Source of the DNA: Lutibacter sp. B1
GTDB taxonomy: Bacteria; Bacteroidota; Bacteroidia; Flavobacteriales; Flavobacteriaceae
Reading direction: 5' to 3'
Length of the DNA: 64,000 bases
Assembly: GCF_012524075.1 (NCBI RefSeq)
Contig: NZ_JAAZUI010000004.1
Location: 62,001-126,000 of the forward strand
In this document: in pieces, positions 26,953 through 34,729 of the stretch
Position numbering within the stretch: position 1 is the first letter of the stretch
Layout: each line of letters begins with the position of its first letter
Notes under the pieces: generated by a model
Told to the model about the DNA's origin: nothing
Seen by the model: only the letters and a program-made list of their open reading frames with translations
Database searches by the model: none
Program-made: the position numbers and the translations under genes

Positions 26953-29217
26953 ATGGGAGATATTTACATTTTAATGCTTGTAGCTCTTACGGTACTTGCA
27001 GTAATCGATTTAGTTGTTGGAGTTAGTAATGATGCAGTAAATTTTTTAAATTCGGCAATAGGTTCCAAAGCAGTTTCAATACGTACACTTATGATAGTGG
27101 CAAGTATTGGAATTTTTTTTGGTGCAGTTTTTTCAAGTGGAATGATGGAAGTTGCCAGAAAAGGAATTTTTGTACCTAGCCAATTCTATTTTAATGAAAT
27201 CATGATCATTTTTATGGCTGTGATGATTACAGATGTTATACTGTTAGATTTGTTTAACACCCTTGGTATGCCAACATCTACTACTGTATCTATAGTATTT
27301 GAATTATTAGGTGCTGCTGTAGCAATGGCTTTAATTAAAATAGGCGGTTCTGATACAGAAACTATGGCTAATTTAGGAAAATACATTAATTCTGAAAGTG
27401 CATTGTTGATTATATCAGGGATATTATTATCTGTTGTAATAGCTTTTACAGTAGGAGCCATTGTTCAATATTTTACACGATTAATTTTTACATTTCATTA
27501 TGAAAAAAGAATGAAATATTTTGGAGCTATTTTTGGTGGTTTAGCTTTAACCGCTATAACATACTTTATATTCATGAAAGGATTAGGCGGAACACCATTT
27601 TATGATGATATCAAGCATTTATTGGTTGGAAATGAATTTATCATTATTGGAATTAGTTTCGTTTTTTGGTTGATTGTTTCTCAACTTTTTTCAATCCTGT
27701 TCAAAAAGAATATACTTGTTTTAGTTATTCTTGTTGGAACTTTTGGACTTGCATTAGCTTTTGCAGGAAATGATTTGGTAAATTTTATTGGGGTACCAAT
27801 GGCTGCCTTACATTCTTATAGAGCATGGAGTGTTTCGGGTATTGAAGCAACTGAATTATCAATGGGAGTTTTGGCTCAAAAAGTACCAACAGAGTCTTTA
27901 CTATTATTTATAGCAGGAGCAATAATGGTTGTGACATTATGGTTATCTAAAAAAGCTAGAAGTGTAACAGAAACAGAAATTGGTTTAGCAAGACAAGGTG
28001 ACGGACATGAAAAATTTCAACCCAACTTCTTTTCAAGACTTATTGTAAGAGGTTCAGTAAATATTTCACAAGCTTTTAAATTTATAATTCCTAACTCTGT
28101 TGTAGATAAAATTGATCAGCAGTTTCAAAAACCTGTAGTTACATTACCAAAAGATAAAGAGTACGAATTACCGGCTTTTGATATGATAAGAGCTTCAGTT
28201 AATTTAATGGTCGCAGGTATATTAATTTCTATAGCAACATCCTTTAAATTACCATTATCTACAACATATGTAACTTTTATGGTGGCAATGGGTACATCTT
28301 TAGCCGATAGAGCTTGGGACAGAGAAAGTGCAGTTTATAGAGTTGCCGGAGTTGTAAATGTTATTTTAGGATGGTTCTCTACTGCTATAATTGCTTTTTT
28401 AGCATCAGCTACATTTGCGTACTTAATTTATTTGGGAGGAGGTATTGTAATTGCCTTATCACTTATTTTAGTTGGATTTTTATTGGTAAGAGGTTATTTG
28501 GTTCATTCTAGAAAACTAAAAGAAAAAAATAAAAAGCGCTATATGAAAAGAGCCGAATTAATTACTATAAGTGGTGTAATTGAAGAAAGTTCAGGTCATA
28601 TTTCAGAAGTTATTAAACGTGTAAATAAGCTATATACAAGTGTTGTTGATGATTTAGCATCACATGATTTAAATAAATTAGCAAAAACCGAAAAACATGT
28701 AAAGAAACTTAATAAAGAAGTGAATGAACTAAAAGAAGATGTTTTTTACTTTATCAAATCTTTAGATGATGCTTCTGTTAAAGCCAGTAGATTTTATATT
28801 TTAGTTTTAGGGTACTTACAAGATGTAACACAATCTATAGAGTACATATCTTCTTCAAGTTTTAGGCATGTTAATAATCATCATAAAAATTTAAAGAAAA
28901 GTCAGATTAACGACTTAAAATCTATTAATGAAAAACTAAAAGAACTATTTGATCAGATAGAGATTGATTTTAGCGAAAAATCCTTCCAAGATTTATCTAG
29001 AATTCTTGAAGAAAAGCAAGAGTTACTTAATCATGTTTCTGAATCTATTGATAATCAAATTGGAAGAATTAGAACAGAAGAAACAAGTCCAAAAAATACC
29101 ACTTTGTATTTTGGAATTTTACTAGAAACTAAAGATCTAATTTCTGCTTTAATGAACTTATTGCAACTATACCATGAGTTTTATGTTCTTGAAAAGAAAA
29201 AGTTGGGGAATAACTAA
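26953..29217 (+). CDS. PiT-family inorganic phosphate transporter with PhoU-like C-terminal domain
   Basis: The 754-residue membrane protein belongs to the PiT (phosphate/cation symporter) family. The two family signature repeats are visible: VVGVSNDAVNFLNSAIGSKA near residue 25 and FAGNDLVNFIGVPMAALHS near residue 275, with partner loops LGMPTSTTVSIVFELLG and LPLSTTYVTFMVAMGTSLAD. After the last helix a soluble segment of about 200 residues (from about 540) is charged, helical and coiled-coil-like, resembling a PhoU/DUF47 domain that is usually a separate gene. It is the likely main low-affinity phosphate importer. The upstream direct repeats suggest phosphate control. Confidence 0.93.
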   Translation: MGDIYILMLVALTVLAVIDLVVGVSNDAVNFLNSAIGSKAVSIRTLMIVASIGIFFGAVFSSGMMEVARKGIFVPSQFYFNEIMIIFMAVMITDVILLDLFNTLGMPTSTTVSIVFELLGAAVAMALIKIGGSDTETMANLGKYINSESALLIISGILLSVVIAFTVGAIVQYFTRLIFTFHYEKRMKYFGAIFGGLALTAITYFIFMKGLGGTPFYDDIKHLLVGNEFIIIGISFVFWLIVSQLFSILFKKNILVLVILVGTFGLALAFAGNDLVNFIGVPMAALHSYRAWSVSGIEATELSMGVLAQKVPTESLLLFIAGAIMVVTLWLSKKARSVTETEIGLARQGDGHEKFQPNFFSRLIVRGSVNISQAFKFIIPNSVVDKIDQQFQKPVVTLPKDKEYELPAFDMIRASVNLMVAGILISIATSFKLPLSTTYVTFMVAMGTSLADRAWDRESAVYRVAGVVNVILGWFSTAIIAFLASATFAYLIYLGGGIVIALSLILVGFLLVRGYLVHSRKLKEKNKKRYMKRAELITISGVIEESSGHISEVIKRVNKLYTSVVDDLASHDLNKLAKTEKHVKKLNKEVNELKEDVFYFIKSLDDASVKASRFYILVLGYLQDVTQSIEYISSSSFRHVNNHHKNLKKSQINDLKSINEKLKELFDQIEIDFSEKSFQDLSRILEEKQELLNHVSESIDNQIGRIRTEETSPKNTTLYFGILLETKDLISALMNLLQLYHEFYVLEKKKLGNN

Positions 29218-29238
29218 AAAAACTACAACAGTATAAAT

Positions 29239-29271
29239 AAAAAAGCCTTCAAATTTTTGAAGGTTTTTTTT
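29239..29271 (+). terminator. terminator after the PiT gene
   Basis: CCTTCAAA / TTTGAAGG hairpin flanked by an A-run and a T-run. Confidence 0.85.
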
Positions 29272-29485
29272 ATTTCCTATGGTGTAAAAACTATTTTTTT
29301 ATAAGTATTAATAGCGATTCTTAACTTAAATTTTATGTTAACAAATACATATATTTTAAAAAACCAAATTTTTAAGCATTAAACAATTTTGACATAATAT
29401 ACTGTGTATCAAAACATTAAATATTATAATAAAAAATTTAATGTAAACTTAACGTTAAGAAAGGATTAAGTAAAGGTAAATTATA
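29272..29485 (+). other. intergenic region with TTAA repeat array
   Basis: No reading frame of note. It is very AT-rich, and its distal end holds the TTAA direct repeats described at 29438-29472, leading into the -7 box of the YwqK-like gene. Confidence 0.5.
29438..29472 (+). promoter_or_regulatory. candidate Pho-type direct repeats upstream of the YwqK-like gene
   Basis: TTAATGT (29438) and TTAACGT (29449) are 11 bp apart; TTAAGAA (29455) and TTAAGTA (29466) form a second pair 11 bp apart, ending 13 bp before the -7 box. Confidence 0.35.
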
Positions 29486-29493
29486 TACATTTG
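29486..29493 (+). promoter_or_regulatory. -7 promoter element of the YwqK-like gene
   Basis: TACATTTG (TAnnTTTG), 41 nt before the ATG. Confidence 0.5.
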
Positions 29494-29534
29494 TTATGTA
29501 GTTCAAAATTAGTATTAACTTAAAACCAAAAGGT

Positions 29535-29882
29535 ATGAAAGCATTAATAAACATAGTAGTATTGTTATTCTGTGTAACAGCATTTTCACAAGAGCAAAAG
29601 GTAGATTATAAAAAAATTGAAGATAATATGGTAAAAGCTACGTATTATTTTGCAGATAACAGTAATGTAATTGAACGTGAAGGGTTTTTTAATAGTGAAG
29701 GGAAGTTACATGGTACTTGGATAAGTTATGATTTACAAGGAAATAAAACAGCAATTGCAAATTATAAAAATGGAGTAAAAGATGGTGTATGGACTTACTT
29801 TAAAAAAGATAAAATTAGTTTAGTTACTTATAAAGAAAATAAGATAACAAATGTTGAAGAAAAAGCAGTTGCTTTTAACTAA
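29535..29882 (+). CDS. secreted MORN/YwqK-like repeat protein
   Basis: The 115-residue protein has a cleavable signal peptide (MKALINIVVLLFCVTAFSQ, cut after Ser-Gln or nearby). Two to three MORN/YwqK-type repeats follow: YFADNSNVIEREGFF, EGKLHGTWISYDLQGNKTAI and NGVKDGVWTYFKKDKISLVT. YwqK is named for a putative antitoxin, but short exported proteins of this form in flavobacteria are mostly of unknown role. It stands alone between two terminators, and its promoter region carries TTAA direct repeats like those of its phosphate/TonB neighbours. Confidence 0.8.
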   Translation: MKALINIVVLLFCVTAFSQEQKVDYKKIEDNMVKATYYFADNSNVIEREGFFNSEGKLHGTWISYDLQGNKTAIANYKNGVKDGVWTYFKKDKISLVTYKENKITNVEEKAVAFN

Positions 29883-29905
29883 AACAACAAAGTGTTGTGC
29901 AAAAA

Positions 29906-29936
29906 ATAAAAGAGGCTCATTTGAGCCTCTTTTATT
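29906..29936. terminator. bidirectional terminator
   Basis: ATAAAAGAGGCTCA / TGAGCCTCTTTTAT hairpin between the convergent YwqK-like and beta-helix lipoprotein genes. Confidence 0.87.
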
Positions 29937-29962
29937 ATATAAAAAACATTAAATTTAAATTG

Positions 29963-31162
29963 TTATTCAACTGTCCAACCAGCTCCCCAGCTATCATAAT
30001 CTGTTCCAGTACCATTACCATCACCTGAAATTAAATCAGCTTCAGTAAAATCAAAGCCAGTATTATTACTCATTTTTACAGTAACATTTGTAAAAGTTAC
30101 ATCAACTATTTGTAAAAGATCATCAACAACACCTTGACCGGTTGGGTTATCAGTAGCATCTCCATCTAATTTAATAGCTTCTTCATAGTTTTCAATAAGA
30201 ATATTTGTAAAAACCCCTTGAGTTCCAGCTCTTAAGTGCATAGCAGAACCTCCATTTCCAACAATAGTAACATCACTTACAGTTGGAGCAGAGAAATATA
30301 TTGGATTGGAGTTATTACCTATATCAGTATTATAACCGTCACATTCAAAAGCTTTGTCGTGATCAGCACCATGCTTTACGTAAGCGTTAGTGATAGTTCC
30401 TGAGTAACCTTCAGTCCAGTCGATAGAATCATCTCCTGCATTTACAACTGAAACATAATTTACATTAACAGTTCCTCCAAAAAATTCAACACCATCATCT
30501 AAACCTTCAAACATTTGAATGTACTCTACAGTAGTACCATTACCTACTCCATAAAAAGAAAATCCATTGTTTTCTGATTGTCCATCAGCTTTACCTCCGG
30601 AATATTGTACACGTACGTAACGGATAGTTCCTGAGTTATCAGTTGCATCAGTTCCTCCGTAAGGTAATTGTCCTATTTCAGAAGTTGCAGTACCTTCAGC
30701 AACTGAATTTATTGGAGCTTTTCCTAAAATAATTAATCCACCCCAATCACCTGCTTTTGGTGTAGTAGAGTTAGAAGTCATAATAATTGGTTTGTCTTTA
30801 GTTCCTTCAGCAATTATTTTAGCTCCTTGAGCGATAGCTATATAAACATCAGAACCAGCAGCTAAAGCTTTAATAGTAGTTCCTTCTTCAATGGTTAAAG
30901 TTGTACCTTGCTCCATAATAAAAGGACCTTTTACTGTATATTCATTTTTAGCTTCCAGTGTTAAATCACTAGTTTGTGAACCTACAAGGTCTATTTTTTC
31001 CACTGCATCTGGGTCAGTTTCGCCACCACCAGTAGTGTTATTATTAGTAGTAGAAGTTGTTGAATTGTCCGTGTTGTTGATTATGATGTCAGACGTATCG
31101 TCTTCACCACATGAAATTAATAGCATTGATGCTATAGCTAAAGTTAAAAAAGTATTCTTCAT
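29963..31162 (-). CDS. surface beta-helix lipoprotein partner of the TonB receptor
   Basis: The 399-residue protein has a lipoprotein signal (MKNTFLTLAIASMLLISCG, Cys18), an acidic start (EDDTSD) and a Thr/Asn/Gly-rich flexible tract to about residue 50. It then has a body of short repeating strands typical of a right-handed beta-helix (EQGTTLTIEEGTTIKALAAG, NGTTVEYIQMFEGLDDGVEF, NVNYVSVVNAGDDSIDW). Homologues are often mislabelled multidrug transporter; nothing here is a transporter. The gene follows the TonB-dependent receptor by 36 bp on the same strand, so the two are probably a surface capture pair in place of a SusD. Ligand unknown; phosphate-related compounds are a guess from context. 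Confidence 0.82.
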   Translation of the reverse strand: MKNTFLTLAIASMLLISCGEDDTSDIIINNTDNSTTSTTNNNTTGGGETDPDAVEKIDLVGSQTSDLTLEAKNEYTVKGPFIMEQGTTLTIEEGTTIKALAAGSDVYIAIAQGAKIIAEGTKDKPIIMTSNSTTPKAGDWGGLIILGKAPINSVAEGTATSEIGQLPYGGTDATDNSGTIRYVRVQYSGGKADGQSENNGFSFYGVGNGTTVEYIQMFEGLDDGVEFFGGTVNVNYVSVVNAGDDSIDWTEGYSGTITNAYVKHGADHDKAFECDGYNTDIGNNSNPIYFSAPTVSDVTIVGNGGSAMHLRAGTQGVFTNILIENYEEAIKLDGDATDNPTGQGVVDDLLQIVDVTFTNVTVKMSNNTGFDFTEADLISGDGNGTGTDYDSWGAGWTVE

Positions 31163-31198
31163 TGTTTTTAATTTGTTTAATTGTTTATATTTTGATTT

Positions 31199-34024
31199 TT
31201 AAAATTTATACTTGAATTGCAGTCCGAAATCAATTCCGCGTTTATACCTTTCAAGTATTATTTCCTCTTTGTTTGTAATTTCTCTTATAATATCAATTTT
31301 TGGGTCTAATATATTTTTTGCTTTTAAGTTTAATTCTATATGTTCTCCAATTTCATTTTTCCAAACAAAATCTAATGTTGTAAACCCTTTTTCAATTTTA
31401 TTTCCTAATTGTCCGGAACCTAAAGCGTAAATTCTATCAGAAAAGTAATTGGCAATTACGTTAATGGTTGGTTTAACTTTTTCACCAAAGTTTGGTGTAA
31501 AGTTTAAATCGGCATTAATTAACAAAGGAGAAGCACCTTGTAATTCTTCATTCTTTTTATTAAATGATGTACTGTAAGCACCTTGTATTGTACTGTATAA
31601 ATCCTGATCGGTATACATATAAGAAACATTGAAACCTCCTGATAAAATTGATTCCTCATCACTATTTCTTAAAATATCTTTCTTTACCTCAACTTCAACA
31701 CCATAAACTTCTGCTTTTTTACCTGTTCTAAAGAAACGTTGTGTACCTGTTGCATCATTAGCAACAACCAAGTTTACCGGGTCTTTAATTTCTTTTGCAA
31801 AACCCGCTACCGAAAATAATTCTCCTCTACTTATAAACCACTCAAATTTTAAGTCTAGATTTAAAACTTTTGAGTATGAAACATTTTTTACATTAGTATA
31901 CTCTATTCCTTCCTGGTGGCCAAGCAAATCCGGATTACCTCCTAATCTTGAAGTTACACCTTCATATACATAAGGAGCCATTTCTTTGAATTCAGGGAAT
32001 GATGCTGTATTACTGTATGAAAATCTTAAATTGATATCGTCTGATAATGCGTATTTAATATTTAATGTAGGTAATATTATTTCTTCGGTAGCTTCAACTT
32101 CACCGGGATTTTTGAGTACGTTTATAACATCGTAATTAATTTTTTGGTTAAACCATTCCGATCTTACACCCGGAACAAATAACCATTTATCTCCTAAAGT
32201 TAATTCTAAAGATGTGTAAGCAGATATTACATTTAGCTCACCTTTATACGTATTTTCTAATTTACCGGGATTGTTTGTAGGTCCTATAAAGAAAATTCCT
32301 TCTCCTTCCGGATATAAAGCTCTAAACACATCGGTTTCATAAACTCCATTAGCCCAACTTCTGTAATTAAAGATTGAATTGAATCTGTCCGGATTAATAT
32401 CAATGGTATTATCCATATTTTTATAACCGTATCTTATGTTTTCAAAATCACGTTCTTTAGTTCTTCCGTTAAAACCTAAATTAAGTTTAGTAGCGTCAGT
32501 TATATTATATTTTAAATTGAATCTGCCATTAAACTCTTCATCAATAATTTTTTCAAAATAGCGTTGGTTATCAAATGAATTATTAGTGTAAAAAGAAGCT
32601 CCGGTAGTAGGATCGTTATCTAATTCGTAGCTATATTCCACTAATGAGATACGTTTTCTGTCCGGTTCATGAGAATAAACATTGTTATAGCCTAAGCCCC
32701 AGTCAATTTCAAACATATTATCATTTATTTTGTGATTACCGGTAAGTTGGTTCACAAAAACAAGATCTTGATTAAATTGAACATTCATCTGGTAAAAACC
32801 ACCATCAACAGCATCTTTATCAGAACCAAGTCCTTTTACACCGTAATATCCAACTTCATCTTTTGAACTATTTATAAACAATGAATTATAAGATAATTTA
32901 TTGTCGCTATTAATTTTGTATAAAATGTTACCCATAGCAGTTGTATTTGTTGAGTAACTATACTTTTCTACATTTGGAAATGATCTTTTTAGAACGTTTG
33001 TATAATCATTTTCAATACCGTCAGAATAAACATAGCCATTCCCAAATGAACCGGTAATAAATAAACTTAAGCGCCCATCATCACCAACATCGAATGATTT
33101 TCCTGCCGATAAGCTTACACCTGTATTTATTGGTTCTCCTCCATTTACAGGATCTACACCATGAGAAAGCACAATTGCATACGGATTATGATTATATCTA
33201 CCATAAAAACCAAAAAAGCCAGTACCGGAACTTTTCACAAAGTCTTTATCTACAGCTTTAGAGTTGATACCAACATCAACACCGGCATCAATAAAACCAT
33301 CTCCTGTATATTCTTTTGAAGTAATATCTACATTACCTGCTGCAAAGTCTGAATAAAAATTAGAAGAATATGCTTTACTTACTGAAACGTTTTGTATAAC
33401 ATCTGAAGTAAATAAATCTAAATCAATATTCTTTTTATTGATATTGTTAGATGGCATAGATAAACCATTTAAAGTTGTATTTAAATATCTGTCGCCCAAA
33501 CCACGTACATAAACGTTGCTCGACCCTTCTTTTGAGATACCTGAAATTTTAGTTATGGCAGTAGCTGCATCACTAACACCTTTACGTGTTAATTCTTCAG
33601 CTCCAATGCTTTGTTTAATTGCAACAGCCTTTTTTTGTTCGGTTAATAATGCAGTTTCAGATTCTTTTTTTGTAGTTGCTTGAATCTCAACTTCATTTAA
33701 TGAAACACCTTCACTAGCACTTAAAGTTTGATTAATTTTGGTTGTTTCTCCTGATTTTACTACTACATTTGGCACTTCAATAGTTTTATATCCTATAAAG
33801 CTAAAAACCAAAGTGTATGTTCCGGGATCAACTTGAAAGGAATATGTTCCTTCAAATTCAGTTGTTGTACCTATTGATGTTCCTTTTATAAAAACATTTG
33901 CAAAAGGTAAAGGGGCATTTGCCGCTTCTTTATCATATACTGTCCCTGAAATAGTTCCTTTGGATTGTCCGAAAGTTAGTGTAGTAATAAGTAGTAATAG
34001 AATTACGATTATTGTTTTATTCAT
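31199..34024 (-). CDS. TonB-dependent outer-membrane receptor with CarboxypepD_reg N-domain
   Basis: This 941-residue receptor has a signal peptide (residues 1-19, ending TFG-Q) and a CarboxypepD_reg-like beta-sandwich at about 22-110 (ISGTVYDKEAANAPLPFANV). The plug follows at about 125-240 (VSDAATAITKISGISKEGSS, VYVRGLGDRYLNTTLNGL), then a 22-strand barrel ending in Phe (DFGLQFKYKF). It imports a ligand with TonB energy. It is transcribed before the beta-helix lipoprotein. No SusD-like protein is present, so this is not a standard glycan-utilisation pair. Direct repeats upstream suggest regulation with the phosphate genes. Confidence 0.93.
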   Translation of the reverse strand: MNKTIIVILLLLITTLTFGQSKGTISGTVYDKEAANAPLPFANVFIKGTSIGTTTEFEGTYSFQVDPGTYTLVFSFIGYKTIEVPNVVVKSGETTKINQTLSASEGVSLNEVEIQATTKKESETALLTEQKKAVAIKQSIGAEELTRKGVSDAATAITKISGISKEGSSNVYVRGLGDRYLNTTLNGLSMPSNNINKKNIDLDLFTSDVIQNVSVSKAYSSNFYSDFAAGNVDITSKEYTGDGFIDAGVDVGINSKAVDKDFVKSSGTGFFGFYGRYNHNPYAIVLSHGVDPVNGGEPINTGVSLSAGKSFDVGDDGRLSLFITGSFGNGYVYSDGIENDYTNVLKRSFPNVEKYSYSTNTTAMGNILYKINSDNKLSYNSLFINSSKDEVGYYGVKGLGSDKDAVDGGFYQMNVQFNQDLVFVNQLTGNHKINDNMFEIDWGLGYNNVYSHEPDRKRISLVEYSYELDNDPTTGASFYTNNSFDNQRYFEKIIDEEFNGRFNLKYNITDATKLNLGFNGRTKERDFENIRYGYKNMDNTIDINPDRFNSIFNYRSWANGVYETDVFRALYPEGEGIFFIGPTNNPGKLENTYKGELNVISAYTSLELTLGDKWLFVPGVRSEWFNQKINYDVINVLKNPGEVEATEEIILPTLNIKYALSDDINLRFSYSNTASFPEFKEMAPYVYEGVTSRLGGNPDLLGHQEGIEYTNVKNVSYSKVLNLDLKFEWFISRGELFSVAGFAKEIKDPVNLVVANDATGTQRFFRTGKKAEVYGVEVEVKKDILRNSDEESILSGGFNVSYMYTDQDLYSTIQGAYSTSFNKKNEELQGASPLLINADLNFTPNFGEKVKPTINVIANYFSDRIYALGSGQLGNKIEKGFTTLDFVWKNEIGEHIELNLKAKNILDPKIDIIREITNKEEIILERYKRGIDFGLQFKYKF

Positions 34025-34072
34025 TTTAGGTTTTATTTCTTACGGCAAAGAAATTGTAACAAAGTAAATGAA

Positions 34073-34123
34073 AGGTTAATCGGTTGTTATATAATGTTAA
34101 CAATAATGTTAAGTTAATGTTAA
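34073..34123 (-). promoter_or_regulatory. array of TTAACAT direct repeats upstream of the TonB receptor
   Basis: On the minus strand, 7-mers TTAACAT (34123), TTAACAT (34112), TTAACAT (34100), ATAACAA (34090) and TTAACCT (34079) follow each other at 11, 12, 10 and 11 bp. The last ends 19 bp before TTTCTTTG (34053-34046), a -7-like box. This resembles a multi-site PhoB-type operator. Confidence 0.5.
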
Positions 34124-34182
34124 TCTGTAAAATCAAAAAAGTATGTCTAATACTTGTATTTAATGAAAAAAATTAATTTAAT

Positions 34183-34572
34183 TTATTTCTCAAAAAAATT
34201 GTTTGAAGAAATATCAGAATTCATCTCTAAAGCAATTAGCTTTTGATTAAATTTTAAAGGTTGGTTTGAAGTAACAATTACGTTAGAAACTTCAGTAGTT
34301 TTATAACCAATAAAACTTATAATTAAAGTGTATTTGCCCGGTTTTAAATTTAAAGAAAATGTCCCGTCAATTTCGGAAGTTGTTGATATAGATGTATCTT
34401 TTACTGAAATGTCAGCAAAAGCTAAAGGGTTTTCTTCATTTTCACTGTCAAGTATTACACCTTCAATTTTACCATTTCTATTTGAATCAGAAAAAAAGGA
34501 ATCAACCTTAAAAGATTGCCCAAAAAATTGTGTGCTTGTAAATAATAAAATGGTAAAAAGTATTACTCTCAT
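34183..34572 (-). CDS. orphan CarboxypepD_reg domain protein
   Basis: The 129-residue protein has a signal peptide (MRVILFTILLFTSTQFFGQS) and one CarboxypepD_reg domain (residues about 35-120). The domain is clearly related to that of the adjacent TonB receptor: both share YTLxxSFIGYKTxEVxNVxV and the preceding G-T-(Y/F)-S pattern. Plug and barrel are missing; the protein ends SSNNFFEK. I start it at the ATG at 34572 because a -7 box (34595-34602) lies inside the longer possible frame. It is either a degenerate receptor or a free accessory domain. Confidence 0.75.
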   Translation of the reverse strand: MRVILFTILLFTSTQFFGQSFKVDSFFSDSNRNGKIEGVILDSENEENPLAFADISVKDTSISTTSEIDGTFSLNLKPGKYTLIISFIGYKTTEVSNVIVTSNQPLKFNQKLIALEMNSDISSNNFFEK

Positions 34573-34594
34573 TAAATGGTAAATTAAATGTTTA

Positions 34595-34602
34595 CAAAAA
34601 TA
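34595..34602 (-). promoter_or_regulatory. -7 promoter element of the orphan domain gene
   Basis: TATTTTTG on the minus strand, 22 nt before the ATG at 34572. A weak TTAACAA / TTTACAC pair in 11-bp register lies just upstream (34629-34612). Confidence 0.45.
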
Positions 34603-34729
34603 AGTGCATGTGTGTAAAATTATTGTTAAGACTACTTTATAAATTTGTAATAACAATGTTAAATTTGCTTTAAAAGAGATAGCTTTAGAAATCTAAATTA
34701 TTAAGTATATTGCACCAAAATAGTAAACA

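Noticed and set aside
29535-29882. YwqK as an antitoxin of a toxin-antitoxin pair
   Set aside because: The protein has a signal peptide and no toxin gene is adjacent; the antitoxin name is inherited from annotation only.
29963-34024. Polysaccharide-utilisation (SusCD) locus
   Set aside because: There is a TonB receptor but no SusD-like lipoprotein, sulfatase or glycoside hydrolase next to it; the GH3 gene is more than 20 kb away and also lacks SusCD.
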